Both the position numbers and the translations under genes were made by a program. Shown here in pieces: positions 1 to 7,522 of a stretch of DNA of 64,000 nt. The notes below the pieces were generated by a model. That model was given only the letters and a program-made list of their open reading frames with translations, was not told the origin of the DNA and did no database searches. Source of the stretch: JASHPR01 sp963729365 (GTDB lineage Bacteria; Actinomycetota; Actinomycetes; Streptosporangiales; Streptosporangiaceae); the NCBI GenBank assembly GCA_963729365.1, contig CAVSNQ010000013.1, positions 372,001 to 436,000 on the forward strand, in the 5' to 3' direction. Each line of letters begins with the position of its first letter. Positions within the stretch are counted from its first letter, which is position 1.

Positions 1-276
1 CTCCGCCGTGGCCAGGGTCCCGTCCGTCCAGACCCCCATCAGGACCACGCGCTCGAGGCGCAGCGCCCGGTACTCGACCTCGGTGACGTCCTGGAGCTCG
101 GTCGACAGCCCGCCGACCCGGCGCAGCGCGTGCCGGTCCTCCAGATCCAGCTGGCCCGCGTCGTCTGGCTCAGCCGGCTGGGGCCGGCCGGGCTCATGGG
201 CATCTGGCTCGATGGTACGGACATCTTCCTCCAAGGCTAGGCCACGTGGACGGCCCCGCCGGCCGCCGGTCGTCAC
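1..276 (-). CDS. hflX: GTPase HflX, N-terminal part (cut by window edge)
   Basis: HflX is a cytosolic GTPase that binds the ribosomal exit-site region and splits stalled or hibernating 70S ribosomes. Only the first 92 codons are in the window; the frame runs off position 1, so the GTPase domain is not visible. The stretches LSTELQDVTEVEYRAL and LRLERVVLMGVWTDGT are hallmarks of the HflX N-terminal domain. The GTG at 276 opens the frame and gives a charged, disordered leader of about 45 residues before the conserved domain, as is common in actinobacterial HflX. It lies downstream of miaB-miaA-dapF on the same strand, the order known from mycobacteria and streptomycetes. Identity is well supported; the exact start is less certain because no strong ribosome binding site precedes it. 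Confidence 0.82.
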   Translation of the reverse strand, partial: MTTGGRRGRPRGLALEEDVRTIEPDAHEPGRPQPAEPDDAGQLDLEDRHALRRVGGLSTELQDVTEVEYRALRLERVVLMGVWTDGTLATAE

Positions 277-484
277 GATGGTCCCACGGCGTGGGCCCAC
301 GTTCACCTGGTTAACGCCCGGGCCGCGGCAGATGTGACCCGAAGCGGTGATCGCGGTTCGCCGGGACCGCGGCAGGCGCGCACTCGCTGACATTTTTACG
401 CCAAATAATGTGATAACCGGCTGAAAAGTGCTAAACACTTCTCAAACCGGCCGGAGAGCGGGTCGCGGCACGATGGAGGAACGG

Positions 485-1960
485 ATGACTGGGTGGGATC
501 CGGCCGCGGGTGGCCAGGACCCGCCACCCGAGCGCCCGGCCGGGGGGCCCTACGGACCGTCGGCCGGGGGCTCCCAGCCGCCCGGCCCGTCACCGTCCGC
601 TCCGCTGCGGCCCGGCCCGGGGCGGCCCCGGCGTTCTCGGGCCAAATTGTGGCTCGGGCTCGGCGCCGGCATAGCCGTCGTCGTCGTGGTCGTGGTCGTC
701 GCCGCGGTGGTGCTGCTCGGCCGAGGGCCCGGCGCACCGCCGGGTACTCCGAACGGGCTGCAGCTCGAGGAGCTGCTGCCCAAGACCGCGGCCCTGCCGG
801 CCGGGTGGCACGTCACCTACCTGCCCGCCGAATCGGCATCGTTAATCCCGGCCGGAACCCAGCCGCCGGAACCGATCAACGCTTGCTTCGACTTCAATCT
901 CGGATTCGACCTCGGTGTCGCCGGCGACACGTTCGTGTCGGCCGCGTCCGAGACCGCGCGCGACGGGGCCGGCTTCCTCAGGATCAACCTGTTCGGCGTG
1001 CTCCCCGGCGACGGGGCCAAGGCGATCAGCGCCGTCCAGGCCTGGGCGGGGCAGTGCTCGTCCTATACGGACGGCCCGCTCACCTACACGGTGACGGCCG
1101 CGCCCGTGCCCGGGCTCGGTGACGAGAGCCTCGACGTGCACGTGACGCAGCAGGCCAGTGGCGGATTCGGCCCGGCCACCGACAACAACACGCTCGTGGT
1201 CCGGGTTGGCAACGACCTGATCTCGATCGAGTGCCTGGCCCCGCCGGACCTGCTGCTGTCGTCGCTGGCCAGCATCGCCGCCCCGATGGCCAAGAAGCTG
1301 CCGGCCGCCTCGTCGCTGGCCTACTCGGCTCCGCCGCCCGCGCCCAGCCCCAGCCCGGCCAAGCCGGCCAAGCCCGCCCCGCCGCTCACCCCGAACCTCA
1401 CGGCCGGCCAGCTCCAGCGGCTTCTGCCCATCCATAGCGGCCTGCCGCCGGCGTTCTACCAGACCGCTCCGCAGTACGCCAATGACAGCGAAAGCCCTCC
1501 GTATCTCCCGTCCCAGCGGCTGACCTGCAGCAAGCTGCCGCTCATGGAAGGCCAGAGCTTCACCTCCATTTACTTCAACTTCAGGAACATGGCGTACTCG
1601 ATGGCCTCGGACAACAACAGCGACGAGATAGACGTCCTCTTGGACGAACCGGGCACGGCCGCGCTGGCCGACTCGGACTATGGCGGCCTCCAGGAGCTCG
1701 CGGCCAGGTGCCCGAAGTACACCTACCAGGGAGAGACCTACAAAACGGTGGTGACCTCGGTACCGGGGCTCGGCAACGAGGACATCTACGTCAAGATGAC
1801 GCCGGTCGCGGGCCAGGCGGCCGGGGGCCTCGGCGCGCAGGACATCCTCCTCGTCCGAGTCGGCAACGACGGGCTGGTGATGGTGGACTGCGACATGTCG
1901 GCCGGGGATCGGGCCCCGTCGCTCATCCCCATCGCGCGGTCGCTCGTCCCGAAGCTCTAG
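485..1960 (+). CDS. Membrane-anchored extracellular protein with duplicated domain
   Basis: A 491-residue protein of unknown function. Residues 1-53 are Pro/Gly-rich and presumably cytosolic. A single hydrophobic, valine-rich helix follows at about 55-78 after a basic RRSRAK stop, so the rest should lie outside the cell. The outer part holds two related lobes, about 88-285 and 325-491, joined by a Pro/Ala/Lys linker. Both begin with a Leu-rich LLP motif and both contain VPGLG(D/N)E followed by LLVVRVGND or a close variant and a late Cys. Two Cys per lobe suggest disulphides. The ATG at 485 is chosen over upstream in-frame codons at 428 and 473 because GGAGGA lies 5 bases before it. It resembles the sensor-domain-like cell-wall proteins common in actinomycetes, but I do not recognise a named family. 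Confidence 0.8.
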   Translation: MTGWDPAAGGQDPPPERPAGGPYGPSAGGSQPPGPSPSAPLRPGPGRPRRSRAKLWLGLGAGIAVVVVVVVVAAVVLLGRGPGAPPGTPNGLQLEELLPKTAALPAGWHVTYLPAESASLIPAGTQPPEPINACFDFNLGFDLGVAGDTFVSAASETARDGAGFLRINLFGVLPGDGAKAISAVQAWAGQCSSYTDGPLTYTVTAAPVPGLGDESLDVHVTQQASGGFGPATDNNTLVVRVGNDLISIECLAPPDLLLSSLASIAAPMAKKLPAASSLAYSAPPPAPSPSPAKPAKPAPPLTPNLTAGQLQRLLPIHSGLPPAFYQTAPQYANDSESPPYLPSQRLTCSKLPLMEGQSFTSIYFNFRNMAYSMASDNNSDEIDVLLDEPGTAALADSDYGGLQELAARCPKYTYQGETYKTVVTSVPGLGNEDIYVKMTPVAGQAAGGLGAQDILLVRVGNDGLVMVDCDMSAGDRAPSLIPIARSLVPKL

Positions 1961-2070
1961 ACCAGCTTTGACCTCCCCGCCGGGCGGCGGCTAGCGTCGG
2001 GATCGCGGCCGGCGGGACACCCGCCGACGGCACTGGCCGCAGCGTGCCGCCACGACCGGGAGGAGCAGGC

Positions 2071-3675
2071 GTGACCGAGACCGAGGGCGTCCAGATCACC
2101 GGCCCGGCCGGCGACAGGTACGACGAGATCCTCACCGACGAGGCGCTGGCCCTGGTGGCTGCCCTGCAGCGGGAACTTGGCCCGCGGCGCGCGGAACTCC
2201 TGGCCGCCAGGTCCCGCCGCCAGCAGGAACTCATCGCCGGCGCGACGCTGGACTTCCGCCCGGAGACCCGCCAGGTCCGGGAGGATGCCTCCTGGCACGT
2301 GGCGCCCCCGGCGCCCGGCCTGGTGGACCGGCGGGTGGAGATCACCGGGCCGACCGACAAGAAGATGACGATCAACGCGCTCAACTCGGGCGCCCGGGTC
2401 TGGCTGGCCGACTTCGAGGACGCCAACACCCCGCTCTGGGACAACATGGTGACCGGCCAGCTCAACCTGAAGGACGCGCTCGACCGGAAGATCGACTTCC
2501 GCTCCGCCGACGGCAAGTCCTACCAGCTCAGGCCAGCCGGCGAGCTGGCCACGATCGTGGTCCGGCCGCGCGGCTGGCACCTGGACGAGAAGCATCTGCT
2601 GGTCGACGGCCAGCGGGTCTCGGGCAGTCTGTTCGACTTCGCGCTGTACTTCGCCCACTGCGCTCGCCGCCAGCTCGACCAGGGCCAGGGGCCCTACTTC
2701 TACCTGGCCAAGATCGAAAGCCACCTGGAGGCGCGGCTCTGGAACGATGCCTTCAACCTGGCCCAGGACCGGCTGGGCATCCCCCGCGGCACCATCCGGG
2801 CCACGGTCCTGATCGAGACGATCCCGGCGGCGTTCGAGATGGAGGAGATCCTCTACGAGCTACGCGAGCACAGCGCCGGGCTGAACGCGGGCCGCTGGGA
2901 CTACCTGTTCAGCATCATCAAGAAGTTCCGCACCCGGGGCCGCGACTTCGTCCTGCCCGAGCGCAACGCGGTGACGATGACCGCCCCGTTCATGCGCGCC
3001 TATACCGAGTTGCTGGTCAAGACGTGTCACGACCGCGGCGCGCACGCGATGGGCGGCATGGCGGCCTTCATTCCCAGCCGGCGCGATCCCGAGGTCAACG
3101 CGAAGGCGCTGGCCAAGGTCCGCGAGGACAAGACCCGCGAGTCCGGCGACGGATTCGACGGCTCCTGGGTCGCGCACCCCGATCTGGTGCCGATCTGCCA
3201 GGAGGTGTTCGACGGCGTGCTCGGCGACCGGCCCAACCAGCTCGGCAGGCTGCGCGACGACGTGGACGTCAGCGCCGCCGACCTGCTGGCCATCGCCAAG
3301 ACCCCGGGCGGGATCACCGAGGCCGGGCTGCGCAACAACATCAGCGTAGGCCTGCAGTACCTGGCCAACTGGCTGGCGGGCACCGGGGCAGTCGCGATCT
3401 TCAACCTGATGGAGGACGCGGCCACCGCGGAGATCTCCCGGTCTCAGATCTGGCAGTGGCTGCACAACGACGTGAGCCTGGCCGAAGGCCAGCAGGTCAC
3501 CAGCGACCTCGTGGAACGGATCATCACCGAGGAGCTCGGCCTGATTCGCGAGCAGTACGGGGCGGCCTTCGACGCGGCGCAGTTCGACCAGGCCGTCGCC
3601 CTGTTCAAGGAGGTCGCCCTGGCCGATGAGTACGCCGATTTCCTGACCATCCCCGCTTACGAGCGCATGCCCTGA
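2071..3675 (+). CDS. aceB: Malate synthase A
   Basis: Condenses glyoxylate with acetyl-CoA to give malate, the second step of the glyoxylate shunt and the exit for glyoxylate made from glycolate or purines. At 534 residues it has the usual length of the A-type enzyme. Family landmarks are the early segment WLADFEDANTP, the VLIETIPAAFEMEEILYELR barrel segment, RNAVTMTAPFMRAY, and the AHAMGGMAAFIP loop. The GTG at 2071 is preferred to the in-frame ATG at 2044 because GGGAGGAG sits 5-12 bases upstream. It stands just upstream of the glycolate oxidase genes glcDEF, separated by the convergent anti-sigma pair, so glyoxylate made by GlcDEF can be consumed here. No isocitrate lyase gene is present in the window. 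Confidence 0.95.
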   Translation: MTETEGVQITGPAGDRYDEILTDEALALVAALQRELGPRRAELLAARSRRQQELIAGATLDFRPETRQVREDASWHVAPPAPGLVDRRVEITGPTDKKMTINALNSGARVWLADFEDANTPLWDNMVTGQLNLKDALDRKIDFRSADGKSYQLRPAGELATIVVRPRGWHLDEKHLLVDGQRVSGSLFDFALYFAHCARRQLDQGQGPYFYLAKIESHLEARLWNDAFNLAQDRLGIPRGTIRATVLIETIPAAFEMEEILYELREHSAGLNAGRWDYLFSIIKKFRTRGRDFVLPERNAVTMTAPFMRAYTELLVKTCHDRGAHAMGGMAAFIPSRRDPEVNAKALAKVREDKTRESGDGFDGSWVAHPDLVPICQEVFDGVLGDRPNQLGRLRDDVDVSAADLLAIAKTPGGITEAGLRNNISVGLQYLANWLAGTGAVAIFNLMEDAATAEISRSQIWQWLHNDVSLAEGQQVTSDLVERIITEELGLIREQYGAAFDAAQFDQAVALFKEVALADEYADFLTIPAYERMP

Positions 3676-3679
3676 GCCC

Positions 3680-4078
3680 TCAGGCCGGGCTCTTGGCGTT
3701 CGTCCGCATATCGAGCTGGAACCATACGCTCTTCCGGCGGCCGTCAGCCGACGGGCTGATTCCCCACTCGTCGGAGAGCTGGTCGACGATGAACAGACCC
3801 CGGCCGTGCGGCCTGCTGGCGGGCGGGAGCGGCCGAATCTCGGGATCTCCGCCGCCGGAGTCGGTGACCTCGACCCGCAGGCTCTGGCCGGCCAGCTCGA
3901 TGCTCACGTCGAAGGCGGTCTGCGCGTACTGAACCGCGTTCATCGCGAGCTCGGAAACCATCACGGATATGGCGTCGCGCAGCTCCTGCGCCACATCATC
4001 GCCGACCTCCTCGGCGACGAATCGCCGGGCCGCGCGGATGGACGCCGCGGCCGGGGCGAAGCTGCGCTCGATTCTCAC
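3680..4078 (-). CDS. RsbW-type anti-sigma regulatory ATPase
   Basis: A 132-residue GHKL (histidine-kinase-like) ATPase domain of the anti-sigma factor class, which phosphorylates its STAS antagonist and sequesters a sigma factor. The N box is SELAMNAVQYA; a DSGGGDP G1 box and an HGRGLFIVDQLSDEWG G2 segment complete the ATP site. It starts with GTG, overlapping the stop of the STAS gene in a GTGA junction at 4075-4078, so the two are translationally coupled. It converges with aceB, whose stop lies only four bases away. The kinase-antagonist pair is normally governed by a PP2C phosphatase; here only a stub of that gene remains just upstream. The target sigma factor is not in the window. Confidence 0.9.
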   Translation of the reverse strand: MRIERSFAPAAASIRAARRFVAEEVGDDVAQELRDAISVMVSELAMNAVQYAQTAFDVSIELAGQSLRVEVTDSGGGDPEIRPLPPASRPHGRGLFIVDQLSDEWGISPSADGRRKSVWFQLDMRTNAKSPA

Positions 4079-4401
4079 GGGACCATGAGCAGGATATCGG
4101 TGAGCCCGGTCAGCTCGATGATCCGTCGGACGATGGGGGTGGGGTTGCGGACTTCGACCTTCCGGACCTTCCGTGTCGCGGAGACGAGCAGCGCTATGCC
4201 CGAGCTGTCCATGAACTCCAGCTCGCGGACGTCGAACACCAGTTTCTCGTTCTCGGCGGAGAGCGCTTCGGCCACGGCCGAGCGGACGCCCTCGACCGAC
4301 ACCATGTCAAGCTCGCCCGACAGGCGGATGACCGGCACGCCGTCTTCCCTGGATACGTCCACCGCGCAGTACGCCTCACCAGCGGCGTCTAGTTCAGCCA
4401 T
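4075..4401 (-). CDS. STAS-domain anti-sigma factor antagonist
   Basis: A 108-residue SpoIIAA/RsbV-like antagonist. When unphosphorylated it binds the anti-sigma ATPase and frees the sigma factor. The core contains VIRLSGELDMVSVEGVRSAV and the phospho-acceptor loop FMDSSGIALL, where the Ser of DSSG is the expected phosphorylation site. The start at 4401 lies inside the last codons of the truncated phosphatase frame (stop at 4389-4391), and its own stop overlaps the ATPase start, so all three frames formed one coupled operon. It also resembles stress-type antagonists of streptomycetes. The family call is firm; the partner sigma factor is unknown. Confidence 0.93.
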   Translation of the reverse strand: MAELDAAGEAYCAVDVSREDGVPVIRLSGELDMVSVEGVRSAVAEALSAENEKLVFDVRELEFMDSSGIALLVSATRKVRKVEVRNPTPIVRRIIELTGLTDILLMVP

Positions 4402-4538
4402 CTCAGCCCAATCAACGCAATGTCATCCGTCGGCGAGTCACCGGTGAGTTCAGTGATGATGTTACTCAGCAGGTCCTCAAGCGAGGAATGGTCCCTGGCC
4501 GCCGCCTCCTCCTGGAGCTGCCCCCGAATAGTAAGAAA
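4389..4538 (-). pseudogene. C-terminal stub of a SpoIIE-type PP2C phosphatase
   Basis: A 49-residue open stretch between an in-frame TGA (4539-4541) and the stop at 4389. It ends in SPTDDIALIGLRWLN, which matches the last beta strands of SpoIIE/RsbU phosphatases, where the DD(I/V)ALL motif carries a metal ligand. No ATG, GTG or TTG start with a ribosome site is visible, and all upstream parts (sensor domain, most of the catalytic fold) are missing. The divergent glcD gene starts 122 bases beyond it. It overlaps the STAS start by 13 bases, as an intact coupled gene would. I read it as the 3' remnant of the phosphatase that once controlled this module. Confidence 0.65.
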
Positions 4539-4660
4539 TCAGTCATGAACCGGCTGGACCCGGGCCAAGCGTACGGTGAAGATGCGCAGCAGCGGCGATT
4601 GGCAAACCCGGGCCGTGAGGCGCACCCTGGGGGGACGGGAACAGGCTGAAGGGGACACAG

Positions 4661-6169
4661 ATGACCGCGCAGGCGACCCGCGCCACGGCCGGGCCCAGCA
4701 AGCAGCCGGCCGCCGCCATCGAGGCGCTGGTCCCGCGGATGAGGCAGATCTGCGGGCCGGACGGCGTCCTGACCGACCCGGCGCAGCTGGCCACCTACGA
4801 GTGCGACGGGCTGACCGCGCACCGCTGCTCCCCCGGCCTGGTCGTGCTGCCGACCACGGCCGAGCAGGTGGCCGCCGTCGTCACCGCGTGCGCCCACGCG
4901 AAGATCCCCTTCGTGGCCCGCGGCTCGGGCACCGGCCTGTCCGGCGGCGCTCTGCCCCGGGGCGACGGCGTGCTGATCGTCACTTCGCGGATGCGCAGCA
5001 TCATCGCGATCGACCAGCAGAGCCGGAGGGCCATCGTCGAGCCCGGAGTCACCAACCTGTCGGTCAGCAAGGCCGCGGAGCCTTACGGCCTGTTCTATGC
5101 GCCCGACCCGTCCAGCCAGGTGATCTGCTCGGTGGGCGGCAACGTGGCGGAGAACTCCGGCGGCGCGCACTGCCTCAAGCACGGCTTCACCGTGCACCAC
5201 GTGACCGGCCTGCAGATCGTGACCCCGGACGGTGAGCTCACCTGGCTGGGCGACGGCACCGGTGCCGCCCCCGGCTATGACCTGGTCGGCGCGTTCATCG
5301 GGTCGGAAGGCACGCTCGGCATCGCCACCAAGATCATCGTGAAGCTGACCAGGATCCCGCAGGCCGTGACCACGCTGCTGGCCGCGTTCCGGACCATGGG
5401 GGCCGGCGGCGCGGCGGTGTCCGCGATCATCGGCTCCGGCATCCTGCCCGGCGCGATCGAGATGATGGACGCCCTCGCGATCGAGGCCGCCGAGGCCGCC
5501 GTCGCGTGCCGCTACCCCGAGGGCGCGGGCGCGGTGCTGATCGTCGAGCTCGACGGGCCGGCCGGCGACGTGCAGCGGGAGACCGCCGTCGCGCGGGCCA
5601 TCTGCGAGCGGGAGGGCGCCTACGAGATCCGGGCCGCGCATGACGCGGCCGAGCGCACGGCGATCTGGACCGGACGCAAATCCGCGTTCGCGGCGGTCGG
5701 CCGGATCAGCCCGGCCTACATCGTGCAGGACGGGGTGGTGCCGCGGACCGCGCTGCCCGAGGTGCTTGACCGGATCGCCGAGCTCTCCGCTGCCTCGGGG
5801 ATCCGGGTCGCCAACGTGTTCCACGCCGGCGACGGCAACCTGCACCCGCTGGTGCTGTTCGACGACGCCCAGCCCGGTGCCGCCGAAGCCGCCGAGGAGG
5901 TGTCCGGCGCGATCCTGGACCTGTGCATCTCCCACGGCGGGTCGATCACCGGCGAGCACGGCGTGGGCGCGGACAAGTCCAAGTACATGCCGAAGATGTT
6001 CGGCCCCGGCGACCTCGACACCATGCAGTTGCTGCGATGCGCGTTCGACCCGGCGGGCCTGTGCAACCCGGGCAAGATCTTCCCGACTCCGCGGCTGTGC
6101 GGCGAGGTTCCCGGCGTCCGGCGCGAGCCGCATCCGCTGGTCGCCTCCGGCCAACTCGAGCAGTTCTGA
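4661..6169 (+). CDS. glcD: Glycolate oxidase FAD-linked subunit GlcD
   Basis: The 502-residue flavin subunit that oxidises glycolate (or a related 2-hydroxy acid such as D-lactate) to the keto acid, passing electrons to GlcF and on to the quinone pool at the membrane. It has the PCMH-type FAD-binding domain with the pyrophosphate loop ARGSGTGLSGGALP (about residues 86-99) and SVGGNVAENSGGAHCLKHG, then the FAD-oxidase C-terminal domain with VFHAGDGNLHPL and ITGEHGVGADKSKYM, both typical of GlcD. AAGGGG lies about 8 bases before the ATG. It is the first gene of glcDEF; 36 bases separate it from glcE. D-lactate or other hydroxy-acid dehydrogenases share this fold, but the three-gene arrangement and the nearby malate synthase favour glycolate. 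Confidence 0.92.
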   Translation: MTAQATRATAGPSKQPAAAIEALVPRMRQICGPDGVLTDPAQLATYECDGLTAHRCSPGLVVLPTTAEQVAAVVTACAHAKIPFVARGSGTGLSGGALPRGDGVLIVTSRMRSIIAIDQQSRRAIVEPGVTNLSVSKAAEPYGLFYAPDPSSQVICSVGGNVAENSGGAHCLKHGFTVHHVTGLQIVTPDGELTWLGDGTGAAPGYDLVGAFIGSEGTLGIATKIIVKLTRIPQAVTTLLAAFRTMGAGGAAVSAIIGSGILPGAIEMMDALAIEAAEAAVACRYPEGAGAVLIVELDGPAGDVQRETAVARAICEREGAYEIRAAHDAAERTAIWTGRKSAFAAVGRISPAYIVQDGVVPRTALPEVLDRIAELSAASGIRVANVFHAGDGNLHPLVLFDDAQPGAAEAAEEVSGAILDLCISHGGSITGEHGVGADKSKYMPKMFGPGDLDTMQLLRCAFDPAGLCNPGKIFPTPRLCGEVPGVRREPHPLVASGQLEQF

Positions 6170-6205
6170 GATGCCGGCGGTCGGTTCCCAGGCGGGTGGC
6201 CGGCG

Positions 6206-7522
6206 ATGACCGCTGACGCCGTGCCCGACGTGCTCGCGAAGGCCTGCTCCGAGGTCCGCCCGGCCGGGCCGGACGACGCCGTCGCCGGGGTCGTCCCGCG
6301 GTTCGTGGCCCGCCCGGCCGACGTGGCGGAGGCGGCCGCGGCGATGCGGGCGGCCGTGTCCCTCGGCATGACGGTCGTCCCGCGGGGCGCCGGAACCAGG
6401 CTCGCCTGGGGCGTCCCCCCGGCCAGCTGCGACCTGGTGATCGACACCTTGCGGCTGAACCGGGTGCTCGAGCACGCTTCCGGCGACCTGGTGGTGCGGG
6501 TCCAGGCCGGCGTGGGCCTGGAACAGCTCGCCGCGGTGCTCCGCGAGGCGGGCCAGCGGCTGGCGCTGGACCCCCCGCCCCCATCCCCGGCCCCGGCTGA
6601 CCACGCCGGGAACGGCACCGCGGCCGGCACGATCGGCGGGGTGCTGGCGACCGGCGCGGCCGGCCCGCTGCGGCTGCGCTACGGCACGCCGCGGGACCTG
6701 GCCATCGGGATCACGGTCGTGCGCGCGGACGGGACCGTGGCGAAGTCCGGCGGCAAGGTCGTGAAGAACGTGGCCGGCTATGACCTCGGGAAGCTGTTCG
6801 CCGGCTCGTACGGGACCCTCGGCCTGATCGTGGAGGCCGCGTTCCGGCTGCACCCGCTGCCTGCCGCCGTATCCTTCATCACCCTCGACGCCGCGGACGC
6901 GGACGCGGCGCAGGCGGCGATCGCGGCCGCGGCCGGGTCGCCGCTCGCACCGTCAGCGGCCGAGCTCGACCGGCCCGCCCGCCAGGCACCGCTGCGGGTC
7001 GGCGTGCTGCTGGAAGGCGACGTCGAGGGGGTGGCCGAGCGCACCGCGGCGATGATCGACCTGCTCGGCCCCGGCTCCTCGATATCGACGCCGCCCGCCT
7101 GGTTCGGACGCGGAGCCGCCGCGGCCGCGGGCGGCACGGTGATCAGGATCGGCTTCTGGGCCGCGGACCTGGCCGCGGTGCTCCGCGCGATCGACGCGGC
7201 CGCGACCGCGACCGGGCTCGACCCCATGGTCGGCGGCTCCGCGGCGGCGGGAGTGATCTACGCAGCGGTGGACGAGAGCGCCGCGCCGGCCGCGGTCGCC
7301 CGGTTCGTGCTCGACCTGCGCGCCGCGCTGGACAGCGGGCCGGCCGTCCCCGCCGGGCCCCCCTCCCGGGCCAGCGCCGTGGTGCTGCACGCCCCGCCGG
7401 AGGTGCGCGCCGCGGTCGACATGTGGGGCCCGGTGTCCGCGCTCCGCCTGATGCGGGCGGTCAAGGACCAATTCGATCCCGAGCGCCGGATGGCGCCGGG
7501 CCGGTTCGCGGGAGGAATCTGA
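6206..7522 (+). CDS. glcE: Glycolate oxidase FAD-binding subunit GlcE
   Basis: A 438-residue second FAD-binding subunit of the membrane-associated glycolate oxidase. The N-terminal half has the same PCMH FAD fold as GlcD in reduced form: VVPRGAGTRLAWG near residue 57, then GTIGGVLATGAAGPLRLRYG and SGGKVVKNVAGYDLGKLF, which is diagnostic for GlcE. The C-terminal half is Ala-rich and less conserved. Its stop TGA shares its last base with the glcF ATG (TGATG at 7520-7524), so the two are translationally coupled. The start has only a weak purine stretch upstream (GGTGG). Its role in the complex is less well defined than that of GlcD. Confidence 0.9.
   Translation: MTADAVPDVLAKACSEVRPAGPDDAVAGVVPRFVARPADVAEAAAAMRAAVSLGMTVVPRGAGTRLAWGVPPASCDLVIDTLRLNRVLEHASGDLVVRVQAGVGLEQLAAVLREAGQRLALDPPPPSPAPADHAGNGTAAGTIGGVLATGAAGPLRLRYGTPRDLAIGITVVRADGTVAKSGGKVVKNVAGYDLGKLFAGSYGTLGLIVEAAFRLHPLPAAVSFITLDAADADAAQAAIAAAAGSPLAPSAAELDRPARQAPLRVGVLLEGDVEGVAERTAAMIDLLGPGSSISTPPAWFGRGAAAAAGGTVIRIGFWAADLAAVLRAIDAAATATGLDPMVGGSAAAGVIYAAVDESAAPAAVARFVLDLRAALDSGPAVPAGPPSRASAVVLHAPPEVRAAVDMWGPVSALRLMRAVKDQFDPERRMAPGRFAGGI

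Noticed and set aside
387..417. Promoter CTGACA ... TGATAA upstream of the first plus-strand gene
   Set aside because: The -10 match is poor and the spacing is not ideal; AT-richness alone is not enough to call it.
4466..6853. 795-codon minus-strand frame opposite glcD/glcE
   Set aside because: Low-complexity Arg/Gly/His sequence mirroring the codons of the real plus-strand genes; no ribosome site or domain.
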